A DNA stretch of 64,000 bases from Cucumis sativus. Lineage: Eukaryota > Streptophyta > Magnoliopsida > Cucurbitales > Cucurbitaceae. The DNA lies in NCBI RefSeq assembly GCF_000004075.3, contig NC_026661.2, forward strand, positions 21,480,307 through 21,544,306, given 5' to 3'. Position numbers and translations under genes: made by a program. Below the pieces are notes generated by a model, which worked only from the letters and a program-made list of their open reading frames with translations, did not search any database and was not told the DNA's origin. This document shows, piece after piece, positions 34,105-46,553 of the stretch (position 1 is the first letter of the stretch; each line of letters starts with the position of its first letter).

Positions 34105-34689
34105 TTCTTAAAAGTAAAAAGTGGATTCTGCCCAACTGTTAGCATGACAGACTAATGAAATTGAACCCTTTTTTTAATAGTAAAATTAAGGTTTTGTATG
34201 CCATTTTTTTTTTGTATGGTACACTTAATTATAGTTCAGGTAAATTGTAAAAAAATTAGCCTTTGTAAAAAAAAATTGAGGGTAATTAATTTTGTCATTA
34301 GTAAATTTGTTATAGAGAAGGTAAATAGTTTGGTTTTTTAAAAAAAAAAAATGAATCCTCTAATTTAGTGTTATAATTTTAATGAATGTTGAAGTTAGTC
34401 TAGGATATTATTTATTAGCATTAAAACATATTTGAATGTTGTGGTATTTAGAAATAAAAAAATTATAAATTACAAATTAAAGAAAAAATTTAGGTCGTGT
34501 CTACTATAAACTCGAATAAATTTCTACGAGTGTTTATCGTTGTCATTGATAAACATTATTGATAGTATTTGTATTTTTTTTTTAAATCAGCTCATTTTGT
34601 TATATTTGAAAATATCTGTTGAAACAAAATTAATTTTGAAATATTTAATTTTATATTTATCACGGAAGGTTGAGATTAAAATTGAAAAA

Positions 34690-34800
34690 TGAATCAAAAT
34701 ATTTACAAATGTAACAAATTTCAAGATGATGATAGATACCGATAAATACCATAGATTATGACATTTTGATATATTTGTAGATATTTTCACCTTATTTACA
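34690..34800. repeat. Short family A-like element
   Basis: AATCAAAATATTTACAAATG opens and ATATTTGTAGATATTTTCAC closes a segment with a central GATAGATACCGATAAATACC. Shorter than the other copies; partial or diverged. Confidence 0.4.
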
Positions 34801-36239
34801 AATTGAAATAAATTTCTACAATAAAATATAAAAACTAAAATAAAATTAAAATTAGATTTGAATGGTTTATTGTTACAAATGGTTGGAATTGAGATCATCC
34901 TTTTATGTTACGCCATAAATTTGCACTTTACATACATGTTGTCAAGTGTGTTATGCCAAGTAGGGTAATTACATGGTTGCTTTTTTCTCACCATTTGAAG
35001 ATTTGATGTAGACCACGAAAACCATATGAAACTTTGGAATTCTTTATCACACAATAACTAATTAAAATAAATTTAATATGAACATGGAAATAGTAGTTTA
35101 GTTTTGGAGTTTAAAAAGAAAATATAAAAAAAATGGATAAATTATTTACCTTTTATCAAACGAAAACATTCAAATATAAATATTTTGTTAAATGTTTTAT
35201 TTTTTATAATTTTTTTAAAAATTTTAAGTATTATAATTCTTATTTATTAAATAAATAAGTCATTAAAGTTATCAAATCACGAACAAACGTTACCCTTGCT
35301 AGTGGCTATGTTTGCTCGATTAAAACTTTATAACACAAATTACAAGTTGTTGAATTTGTTTCAAATAACATCTTTAATTACTTTGAATAAATGGTCAAAC
35401 TCATATTTTATTTTGCCAAATTTAAACAAAGTTAAAATAAAAACTCACAATTATATACATCTAATTTATATATAATTAGATATAAAAATTTTATAAATAC
35501 TAATATGCTGTATTTTTAAAAGAAAAATAATTCTTAAATATTTTTAAAAAAATTTTATTTTAGACAATTTCTCAAATCCATACCATTATTGGTAGACATA
35601 AGTTAACTAATTTTTTTAAACAAAATCAATACAACGTAATAAAATTGACAAACTAAGCTTTAGATTGTACCATTTATTTCGTAAATTATTTATACATATT
35701 TTGTTTGATTCGTTTCTCGATATACTTTTACGAGTTATTTGTACTTTTACACGTGAAACATATATAAGAATCTTGAAATTTTAAAAGATGGCATCTTATT
35801 CTTTCGTGTAGAGGTGTAAACTTTCAAACAAAATTTGATTCATACACACGTAAATAAATTGCATGCCACCTCGAAGAATAAAACTATAATTATTTGTGTG
35901 AATTTTCAATAAAATAAATCTAAAATCTTTAAATTGACACATTAATCCAATATGATATGTTGATTTCAATTTTATCATAGAAATCAGAATGTCACGTCGT
36001 TTAACAATAACATAAGCTTACTTATTTCTGAGAGAGGAACAAAAAAAAGGATAGAGAAAGAAGATAAAAGGATTAGTTCAGACTTCGTTTTCTCAAAGAA
36101 CGTGATTTACGATGAGAAAACAAAAGAACTATCAGATGAGTGAAAAAAGGGCGAGGTGGCAGGGAGAGGGAGCGAGTAGGGAAGTGGACCTCTAACGTGC
36201 GAGTAGGATATACCTCCGAGTGGGATCCGGAGGAAATGA

Positions 36240-36510
36240 TTTGTTCTTTCTACCCATCACAGACAGGACACGTGGCCTCATTGTCGGCCGAAGAAGAAAG
36301 ACAAAAATTAGTTGCGGTTTGCACATTTTCACGTTGTGGAAATTAAAAAGTCCACGTATTGGCCACATCAACTGCCAGCTGTCTCCAGCCACGTCTACGA
36401 TCTGGCCACGTTTGAACTTGTCAATCTCTCCTTCAACTTCACATTCCCTCGCCGTCTGATCAAGATCAAACGCTCATCGTTTCACCCTCCACGTTCGTTT
36501 GGTTGATTAA
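36240..36510. promoter_or_regulatory. G-box/ACGT-rich island without an adjacent gene
   Basis: A perfect G-box in GGACACGTGGCC (CACGTG at 36269-36274) is followed by CCACGT at 36352-36357, 36389-36394 and 36406-36411. The surrounding 36120-36510 segment is clearly less AT-rich than its flanks. Such clusters are typical of ABA-, light- or bZIP-regulated promoters. The nearest recognised start codon on the plus strand is 3.6 kb away (40129), and short open frames here show no family motif. Confidence 0.4.
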
Positions 36511-36964
36511 AGTATTACCTAAATCACTTTCTTTATGTCAATCCACTAATATTATTTTAACGTTTGACATAAATAATAATAACATTATAAAATAGATTTC
36601 TCTAGAATTAATTGAAGTGGTCTTTGGGTTGATAAAATTCAATTTCTTGGCCAGCTTTGCTTCCTTTTATTAATTCTCAAATTTTGATTCAGCATCATGT
36701 TTGATGGTTGTACAAGCAAAGAATTTCATCCCCATCAAATTAAAAAATCATTTTCATTGGAAATTTTTGGTTGCCATCATCATTTAACATTGCAAATATA
36801 ATATAGATGTGACGAACGATTAAAACATTTCAACTCGATTAATATTTCAATCAATTGAATTGTACGTATTAAGTTTTATTGAATTTAAATAAATCTTTTT
36901 GTTCTTCTTTCTATGCAAGTTAGCATTATGGGACAAAAAAAAAAAAAACACGTATAAGAATATT

Positions 36965-37170
36965 TTAGGAGAATTATCATAAATTTGACAAACTATTTAC
37001 AACATATACAAAAATTTCATATTATATCAATAATAGACATTGTATGTTTCTATTAGTGGTATTGATAGATAGCAATAAAATTTTTATTAGTTTTCATCAT
37101 TCGTAAAATTCAAAATTTTGCTACAATTTATAAATATTTTAATTTTTTTTTGTTATTCTTGAAAATGTCC
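36965..37170. repeat. Palindromic AT-rich dispersed element (family A)
   Basis: Left arm AAACTATTTACAACATATAC, AAAAATTTCATATTATATC; centre TATTGATAGATAG; right arm TTCAAAATTTTGCTACAATT then TATAAATATTTTAAT. Confidence 0.55.
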
Positions 37171-38494
37171 CTATTTCTTTTAAGTACATATATAATATAG
37201 AGAGAAATGTAATATACTAACTACTGCTATTGATGAGTTAAATTCACATTGACAAGAGAAACAATACTTAACTATTTAAGCATATACTTAGGAAGTCCAA
37301 ATTTGAAATTAACCTCTTAATCCCTTCTGCACTTCATTTTCATTGTTTTTTTTACTCAACTCTCTTCCCCCACATTCTTAAGATCTCATTTCAACATTTG
37401 ATTTTAAAATTTAATTGTAATCGTGATGGTTAGTAATTTCGATGTTCAGCCTTCTAAACAGACGACTCGTACACAAAAGGTTTAATAGCAAATAAATTTA
37501 AGAATATAGTAGGCATAATATCATAGTGATGTCACTTATACCTTGCATTATAGTAGTAAATTGTATGTAGAGATAGATTAGACCATCATTAATTCATTGA
37601 GTTGCGTACTCTATGTATGGAATAATAAATTATGAGTTGGCATAATTATGATTGTGAACTTAGCTTATAGACCAGATGTTGAATATATCTTTATAAAAAT
37701 TTTCAAATTATGATAATTGAATAGGTATAGAATTGCCAAATGATACATTATATTATAATAATTTTAAAAAGCATAGAATTAAGGGAAGATGAATTGTATA
37801 TAAAATATAGAGTAGTGAGACTTATGATATTAAAATAAAACACATGCTTAAAATGTGTAATATAAACAAATCCGAAATTTAGAAATGTATCACGTAAACT
37901 ATATAAATTTGATAATCTGAAAGAAATTCGATGCACATTTCTATAAATTTGATGATGATAACCTGTACTTTTTTTTTATCGTCGTTCAAAATTCTTTCAA
38001 AATAGTCGGTATCATGTCCATTCATTCTATATATTTGATTTTTTTTTTACTTTTTACGTTAACAGTTTAAACATAAGTTAAATAAGATATCGATCTTTAG
38101 AATAGTTGAAATAATTGAGAAAAAGGAAGAAAGGAAGAAATTTCAATTATAGGATAGAAATGGTCATGGAACTTTAATATTAGCTAATAAGAAGGCTCCA
38201 AGCAAGCAAAGCAAGATGGGTAACGGAAGGCACATAGGCATATTCCCTTTTCATCTTTCAAGGAGTGTTTTTAATATGTTCTTTTATTCCTTTTTTAATA
38301 TATAATTTAATTTGTTAATTTATATTTGATAAATTAAATTATTTTAAATAAAAAATACATAAAATATATCCCAATCTATTTGCGATAGACTCTTACCGTA
38401 AATAGACCAATGTAATAGTTCATGAGAGTTTTTCACAAATAGATTCGTATATTTTAAATAGTTGATTCATTAACTATGATTTAAGTGAAAAAAC

Positions 38495-38650
38495 TAGAAA
38501 AATAATAAATTTGACAAAATATTTATAAAATATAGCAAAATTTTAGATTTTATCAATGATGAATATTAACATGATATATATTACATTGATAGAATCCAAA
38601 ATTTTACAAAATTTTGTAAATATTTTAGTTTATTTCACTGTATTTTAAAA
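38495..38650. repeat. Palindromic AT-rich dispersed element (family A)
   Basis: Left arm GACAAAATATTTATAAAATA, AGCAAAATTTTAGATTTTAT, CAATGATGAAT; right arm TTGATAGAATCCAAAATTTT, TTTTGTAAATATTTTAGT. The two arms are close reverse complements. A second, partial copy follows at about 38800-38950. Confidence 0.6.
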
Positions 38651-38689
38651 TGTTTATTTAAAAATTTATACACAAAAACATTTTGATGT

Positions 38690-38790
38690 GTTTGGATTAT
38701 ATTTTCAAGTGTTTAATTTAGAAAATAAGTTATTTTGAAAAAACCTCAAGTGCTTGAAAGCAAAATATTTTTTTAAAGATATTTTAAAAA
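38690..38790. repeat. Family C dispersed repeat
   Basis: GTGTTTGGATTATATTTTCA, AGTGTTTAATTTAGAAAATA, AGTTATTTTGAAAA, AGTGCTTGAAAG. The same order of words recurs in intron 10 of the first SAC gene (about 44405-44590). Confidence 0.4.
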
Positions 38791-39872
38791 ATAATTTAAA
38801 TTAGCAAAATTATAAAATATAACAAATTTAACAAAATATTAACAAAATATAACAAAATTTTAGATTATATTAATAATAAATATTTGATAATGAATGATAT
38901 CATTCTACCAGTATACAATCTAATTTAGTATAGCTAAAATATTTAAATTTATTTTAATATTCATTTAATAAATTAATATTTTATTTTTTTTCTTTTTATT
39001 ATTTTAATTCAATCCAAACCACTCTTTTAACTGTGTATGATTATTAGATACAAAATATTATAAAAAAATTGAGAATAAATCAATTTAATCTTGGAGAACT
39101 AAAACTTGATTTAAAAAATAGATAATTATTGACTTCCTTTAATTAAAAAAATAAAAAGGAAGAGTATAATTTAATTTTTTTTTGTAAGTGAATTAAGAGG
39201 ACATTCCTCCACGCAATGGTAAAAAAAATTATAAATAATTGCAATATATGAAAAAGACAAAATACCAAAGGAAGCAATAAAAAAAGAAAATTAAAAAGAA
39301 AAAAAAAAGGAAAAAGAAAAACTTGCTTCAAAACGTGAACCCAAAATCATCTTTTTAAGTGTAGTGGTAAATTGGCCTTATTGCAAAGCGACAAATTAGC
39401 ACGAGTTAAAAAAATTGTGACTCAGTGAGTCGTGGAAACTCAGTAATTGAGTTACCCACCAATGGAAGTGTTTCCAGAAAGAACACAATGATTGGGCGTC
39501 CTATTATTAGCATAACGGCGAATTAATTACGTTTTACATTTTAAATTTTACTTAAATGGAAGAAAAGTAAAAAACCCTCCAAAAGAAAATTATATTATTT
39601 ATTATTTTAATTTGTTATATTTTTATCAATTATTATTATTTCCTTAATTTGTGTGGATACAGTCTTCGAAGCTGTTTTCTGCCATTTTTCTGCTGCAGCC
39701 CTTTCTTCTTCATCCTTTCTTTCGTTCTTTCTTTCGTTCTCTTCTTCCTTCTCCATAGGAGTACGATCTGACTGATTCCATCTCTATTTCTTCAAAAAAG
39801 CTGCTCATCCTCGTCCTTTCAACTACCGGTTTGACTTCTTGTACTTCTTCTGTTGCGTCATTTCTCCTTTGG

Positions 39873-39995
39873 ATGTTGTTGTTGTTCTCTTCATCACCTT
39901 TTGGTTCTTTGATTCTTATGGCGTCTACTGTTCTTGAGCATTTTCTATTTCGCCTTCGTCTTGCGAGGGTAGATGTGTGTCGAGTGTTTTACTGA
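39873..39995 (+). other. Upstream ORF in the probable 5' leader of SAC gene 1
   Basis: A 40-codon frame (MLLLLFSSSPFGSLILMAST... ending RVDVCRVFY, TGA at 39993-39995) with a second in-frame ATG at 39918. A further ATG at 39973 opens an overlapping 8-residue frame. They lie 134-256 bases before the SAC start in pyrimidine-rich, leader-like DNA. If transcription starts upstream of 39873 they could lower translation; the start site is not known. Confidence 0.35.
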
Positions 39996-40128
39996 TTGAG
40001 GTTTTTGAGGATTTTTTTTTCCTGCAGCGAGGGAGTTTTTTTTCGGTGTTGGAATTTGAGTGTTGGGTAGTTGATAGTTTGGGTTTTTTGGTGGTGAACC
40101 CGGGCCTTGAGGCTCGGAGATCGAAAGT

Positions 40129-43100
40129 ATGGGTGCGGAGACTGAGCAGCAAAGCTGGATTCATGATAAACCTGATCCCAATTCTCACTGCTTGCAGAAA
40201 TTCAGGCTGTATGAGACGCGTTCGGTAAATATCTCGTACTCTAAAGTTGAAAACGCGGTTTTTTTTTTTTTTTTGTTTAATCTGATTCTATACAATCTAT
40301 GTTGTCATTTCATTGAGTTTTTGAAGTTTCGAATCTACTAATCGACTTGGTTTTGATTGAGTACGATTCTGTTCCTGATTTGTTTTGTGGACTCGGGTAA
40401 ATTGTATTTAATTCTTCTCATGGGTATTGCGAAATGGATCTGTTGTCTCTTTGAGCACGATTTGTGTGATTTTGGAATCTGAGGATCTGGGTAGAGGTGG
40501 AAATCGACATCTTAAGAAGATGTCTTTGTTTTCAATTTGAACTTGTGTACACACGCTCCGTGATTTTCTTGTTGTATGCTTTGGTTCTTTTTGAAGAATT
40601 AAGACATTGTTTCTCTGAATGGATTGTTTAGTATATCTTTTCTGATTTCTTTTGTTTGCTGTCTAATCTTATATTACGAAATGCCTGACATAATCATCTG
40701 TTTTTTTTTTTGGGTGTAACAGAATTTTTATCTGATTGGAAGAGATAAGAACCGAACGTTTTGGAAAGTGTTGAAGATCAGCAGATTGGAACCAAGTGAT
40801 CTGAACATTCTTGAAGATTCTACCACATATACGGATAATGAGTGCTTTGACCTGCTGAAGCGGATACACGAAGGAAACAAGTTAACGGGTGGGCTTAAAT
40901 TTGTGACCACTTGTTATGGAATTGTTGGTATGTTATCTCGACATGTGTTTGTTTATCCTTATTTTTCGTTCTTCTTGATTCAGAATTTTAAGGTTTCTCC
41001 GGTTACAGGTATCATCAAGTTTTTAGGACCGCATTACATGATATTGATAACAAAGCGAAGAAAGATTGGAACTATCTGCGGCCATGCTATTTATTCAATT
41101 ACAAAGAGCGAAATGATTCCAATTCCAAATTCTACTGCCCGGTCCAATTTGGCTATTTCTAAGGATGAAAACAGGTCTTTAGTCCATTTTTCATGTAAAT
41201 GTAATATGTCCTTGGTTCTTAAGGAGACCTAAGGGGTAGCTTTCAGAAATAGTGTACATATGTACTTCAATTAGATTTTTGTGGTCCTATATTATTGTGA
41301 TGACATTGACAATTAAACTCTTGGAAATAATTTATTTATTTATTTGTCATTTGTTAGGAGTAGTTGAGTTCTACACCGTGGAGGTAATTTATCTGTAGTC
41401 TATTTTGTTAACACACCCTTCGGTGTAAAGTTATTGATTCAATTTCTTGTACAAATGTTGCCATATTTTTCTGTTGTATGGGTTCTCTTTTTCTTTCCCT
41501 TCTTTTTTCTTTTTTTGGTGCAAAAGTGGATCTTATCTTTCGTATTTTAAGTCAGTAATATGAATATAGCTCTACTCTATATATACCCTTTTTTTAGAAG
41601 TTTCATATAAAAGGTAGTACCTTTTTATTACTTCCCAGTTACCAGGATGTGATGTTTGTATTACTTGTCGAATAAACACAAGGTGGTATGGTTTGAGAGG
41701 GAAAGTTACTTTCCTTCTTTCTTTGTGGTTTAGCATTTCAATAAGTTATCCTCTTTTCCATTTTGTCTTTCATCAAATTTATTATTATTATTATTACTTT
41801 GTTAATTTGATGCTAATATGTTTCTTGTTGCCTCCTTCTTATTGATTTAGATACAAGAAGCTCTTACGCACAGTGGATCTTAGGAAAGACTTCTTTTTCA
41901 GCTACTCATACAATGTCATGCGTTGCCTTCAAAAGAACATTTGTGATAATAAGACAGGACATTTACTTTATGATACAATGTTTGTCTGGAATGAGTTTTT
42001 GACTCGTGGAATCCGGAACATTCTCAAGAATACCATCTGGACTGTTGCCTTAGTGTATGGTTTCTTTAAACAGGTATGCGTTTATTATTTTTAGATATTG
42101 CACATTATTGGATGCTTTACATAAGTAAAACGTTTTTGACTTCAGCAACGTGTCATGGTAAATGGATTATTGTGTAAGCTGGCAGTTATTGTTGCCTTAA
42201 GGAATTGAAGTGCTTTTGCTTCACATTTTAGTTCATAATGTGCTCTTCTTTTACTCTGACTGCATTTCTCGTGATTGTTACTTCTATTGCATTTTGCATT
42301 TTGTTTTTCATATTCTTTTCCTCTCCTTGGCTCTTTGTTAAGACAATATTACATTCTGTCTCGAGGTGTTGTGTAGATTCCATTGTATTTTAGTTCAAAA
42401 TCAGATTTTCTAGACATTAAATACTTTGTGCTTTGCTTGTCCAGGTTGATCTTTCTATTTCTGGTAGAGATTTCAAGTTGACACTCATTGCTAGACGGTC
42501 ACGTCATTATGCTGGTACAAGGTATGTTGTATTGCATTTGCGAACATATGCAACTAGATTAAGTTCATGGAATCATTCATATTTGAGTTCTGTTCGTAGT
42601 CTGCTACAATCCTTTAGTTGTGCATGTCCACCCTAGCAGGATGTATCTACTATTGCGATCACCTAAGATCCCTAGAGATTAACTATCTTTTCCTCTATAT
42701 ACATTGTCTTTAGGGCTTTTATTGTGTCTATATGTGATGTGGACTATACATTCTCCTGTAAGTCATCTTATATTTTGTTGTTCCGTTATTTTGTGAAGAT
42801 TTCTAAAAAGAGGTGTTAACGAGAAGGGAAGAGTAGCAAATGATGTTGAGACAGAACAGATTGTTTTTGAAAATGCTTCCGATGGACGACCGACTCAAAT
42901 AAGTTCAGTGGTGCAAAATCGAGGATCGATCCCCCTATTTTGGTCCCAGGAAACCTCACGGCTGAATATTAGGCCCGATATCATATGTATGATTGTGACA
43001 CTTTTATGTTGTATTCTTTTATTTGGTAAGTTCTCTGATCTGTTGCTAAAATCTCTTTTTCTTTCCAGTGTCAAAGAAGGACCAGAATTACGAAGCCACA

Positions 43101-46100
43101 AGACTACACTTTGAGAATCTTGTTTTTAGATATGGAAATCCTATAATTATATTGAACTTGATTAAGGTATGTCTTCATTAATGATTTTGTTTTATGTTTC
43201 AGCTCTAAGTTGCACTCGTTGTTTGTGTTTCTGTGACCTCTGTTATTCTATCTTTAGTCTTCTTTTTTCTTTCATTGACCTTAATCAATTCTTATCATTC
43301 TATATTTAAAATCATTCGTGAAATAGACGCGCGAGAAGAAGCCACGAGAAAGTGTCCTCCGTGCTGAGTTTGCAAATGCTATAAGATTCATAAACAAAAG
43401 TTTATCTGCAGAGAACCGCCTAAGATTTCTTCACTGGGATTTGAACAAACATGCGAAAAGGTATTATAGCCATTTCTGTATTTGGTAGTAACAATATTCT
43501 ACTGAAATTGATTAATTACATGTGGTTATGATTTATTTTGTGAACTCTTTTCTGCAGCAAAGCTTCCAACGTTTTGATGCAGCTTGGAAGGGTTGCTACA
43601 TATGCGTTGAACTTAACTGGAATCTTCTACTGTCAAGTAGCCTCCAATTTAAGCTCGGAGGAGTTGTTAAGTTGGACCTACTTTAAGTAAGTTCTAAAGA
43701 GAGTGGTTTGTTAGGTGTATGAAACTTGCCTATTTGGATGTAAAGATGGTTCTAGGTTATAACCCCATTTTGCATAATATGCTTGACCGACATTTTCTAT
43801 GTTTCAATGCATCAGGAAAAATCAAGGTACTGATTCTTCCGTGGAGAATCTATCTACAGAAGAAGAAAATGAAGAAAATCCAGAAAAAGATGTTAGTAGT
43901 AGGGTGTATGCTAATGGCATACTTGAAAATCATCCAGTTGCAATGTTTCAAAACGGTGTCCTAAGGACCAATTGTATAGACTGTTTAGACCGGACAAATG
44001 TAGCCCAATATGCTTATGGGCTAGTTGCTTTAGGACGTCAATTACATACTTTAGGGTTTACTGATTCCCCAAAAATTGATCTGGACAACCCTTTGGCGGA
44101 GGATTTGATGCGGGCTTATGAGAACATGGGTGATACCCTTGCATTACAATATGGTGGTTCTGCAGCACATAACAAGGTACTTCTATATGGATCATACAGT
44201 CTTGTATAATTTTTTTTTTTATTATTATAATGAAGAATCTTAGTCAAGCATCAATTATGTCTCTTTAACACGTTCTGTACTTCAGGTACATAGTTAGATT
44301 TGAGTATTCTTAGTCAACTTGAAATCCTGATTTAGATAGGAGAAGAGAAGAAAAATATCTCTTGTACTAGTAAAAGTAGATTTGATAAAAACAACCAAAC
44401 TAATTTAGGGTGTATTTGGTTTAGCTTTTGAAGTATTTAATTTGAAAACAAGTCATTCCGGAAAAAATTAAAATGTTTGACAACCACTCAAAATGACTTT
44501 TGAATCTGTTTTGAAGTTTGTTGCAAACAGTTTTTCAACAAGTTTTATTGAAAACAACTTTTTTAAAAAGACTTTTTTTTCTCTAGTCAATTACAGTGAA
44601 TAAGTTATTGACTTCCTCATGTAGAGTTAAATACTTGTGGTGCTATGGATCATTACACCCCACATTTCTTTGTGGCTGCATTGTTCGAACAATTTAGAAG
44701 ACCAGTAATATTTTTGGTTGTGAATTCCCTAGCTCTATTCTTTCCATCTCGTGTATGACCTGCCACCATGAGTTGATCCATTATCCTTATATATTTTTAA
44801 TTCACGTCCAACAGATATTTTCCGAGAGAAGAGGCCAATGGAAAGCCGCAACGCAGTCTCAGGAGTTTTTCAGAACACTACAACGTTATTGCAGCAATGC
44901 ATACCTAGATGCTGAGAAACAACGTGCCATTAACGTGTAAGTCAGAGATTCATATAGTTGCAAGTTTTATGAATTGTGCACTTGGAAGAAATAACGGACC
45001 ATTTTATATGGTATTTCTTCAGGTTCTTAGGTTACTATCAGCCACAGCAGGGAAAACCAGCTTTGTGGGAATTGGACTCTGACCAGCATTATGATCTTGG
45101 GAAGCGCTTTCCTGATCTTATTGAAGAGAATTTCAGGTACATCTCTATGCTCTATGAATTTAATAGACATTCTGCAGTGAGTATATCACGTGTAATATAT
45201 ATAAAATGAGAGATGTCAAATAACAGAACGCAGTCTATGCAGCAGTATTTATTATAATTGGTTAAAGTGTTGAATGGTAATTAGAATTCTTAAATGGAAT
45301 TTTTCACCCTCCTGAAGGACATCTTTTAAAAGATCACTATCAGATGGCAATATACTTGGTCAGAGTGAGTCTGATATGATGAATATACATGACGGAAGCA
45401 GCAGGCCCTTTCCTCATTTGAACGAAGGAAGCAGTAAAGGCTTCTCAGAGTCTGCCCCAGAGGTTTCGACTTGCGAATCTGATATATCTCTTTGCAGGTT
45501 TGTAAAAATCACACTTCCCACGGTTTTCCTTCGTACATTGTAGGATTTTATGTTATCATATGTCATAATATTTTTCGAAGTTATAAGTTTTTAACATTCA
45601 AATATACTAATTCCTTTTGCTGTGCATTGTGTAATGTATTGTTGTCTCGACTTGACTTTTATATAATCATTTTAAAGAGCTCCATATCATGGCTATTTAA
45701 ATAAATTTACTGATCATCGTTTTTCACCAATTCTCTTGGTCCTTTTCATAGGTATACTCCCTCAGTGTGCACTAGACAACTTCGTGAAAACATGCAGGAT
45801 GATCAAATGCTTGAAGATGATCATCTTTGTCATGATGAACATGGGGATTTATGCAGCTGCTCTAATTTTCTGGATATGGACTGGATTTCTTCATCTGGGA
45901 ATTCTTGTGAAGATGAGTTATGTGAAAGGTATTTCTTATTGCTTTTCCTTGCCTCTCCTTTCTCAGTCGCTGTGACTTTTTGCTTCTTACTATGGTCTCA
46001 CATTTGAATGCTTGGTTTTCCCAAGAATAATGAAGAATCTGATAAGAATAAACTCACTCCTTCTTCGTCTGCTGGTTTTAATTGCCATCTGAATTTCTGG

Positions 46101-46553
46101 TTACTTGCGCTTAGAAGGAATCTATGTACTGATGATTGCTCATGGTTGATAGGTCTGTTGCCAGTCTCTCATCAGAAAATGTTACAAGTGAGATGAAGAT
46201 CGACTTTATCTCATCTGCAAGCGAGTCAGGATCAAGCTCAAAGGTCAGTAGTTTCATATTTAGTCTCACTTGTTTCGTTCCTGAAACATCAATTCTATAT
46301 TCTTATGTTAGAGGAATGGAAACCAATTTCATCCTAATTCAAAACCAATGCCTTTTGTGTTCCTCTCTTATTCTTGCAAGAAACAGATCAATAAAAAACC
46401 ATCTACTAATCAGTTTCAATTTGTTTTGTGCTTTAGGTAAAAGAACGGTCTGGAACTGGAACTGGAACTGACGTTAGTCGCGACGATATCGTCACTGAAT
46501 ACTCCGAGCATTTTGCCGACTGGGTGAGCCATGGTGGGATGCTTTTCTGGTGA
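40129..46553 (+). CDS. SAC2: SAC-domain phosphoinositide phosphatase (SAC2-5 clade), tandem copy 1
   Basis: Removes phosphate from phosphoinositides; plant SAC2-5 proteins are tonoplast-associated and turn PI(3,5)P2 into PI3P. Sixteen exons: 40129-40224, 40723-40927, 41009-41174, 41851-42073, 42445-42521, 42799-42986, 43069-43166, 43327-43460, 43558-43686, 43816-44176, 44815-44936, 45023-45136, 45318-45497, 45752-45928, 46153-46243, 46437-46553. All junctions are GT-AG and hold the frame, giving 825 aa, the usual size. After [11 protein letters not shown] comes [19 protein letters not shown], then [44 protein letters not shown] and [16 protein letters not shown]. The CX5R(T) site is [19 protein letters not shown] (Cys492 to Arg498). 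The tail has an acidic, Ser-rich stretch and the clade's closing motif [20 protein letters not shown] lies at 46693. The SAC2 symbol rests on position next to GDSL, ERF and SBT genes. Confidence 0.94.
44405..44590. repeat. Family C dispersed repeat in intron 10 of SAC gene 1
   Basis: GGGTGTATTTGGTTTAGCTT, GAAGTATTTAATTTGAAAAC, AAGTCATTCCGG, AATGTTTGACAACCACTCAA. Matches the order of the segment at 38690-38790. Intron 10 (44177-44814) is otherwise plain. Confidence 0.45.

Larger units (their letters stand above)
29875..39650. other. Large AT-rich, repeat-rich intergenic region
   Basis: About 9.8 kb between the GDSL pair and the SAC pair with no convincing gene. Contents: family B copy at 30590-30780, a less AT-rich unidentified patch at 31020-31515, an inverted AT repeat at 31870-32170 built on CTAAACTTT / AAATTTAGGG motifs, an exact 37-bp tandem repeat at 32904-32977, family A copies at 33005, 34690, 36965, 38495 and 38800, a 48/43-bp tandem repeat at 34014-34104, and a GC-richer G-box island at 36120-36510. 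Confidence 0.6.
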
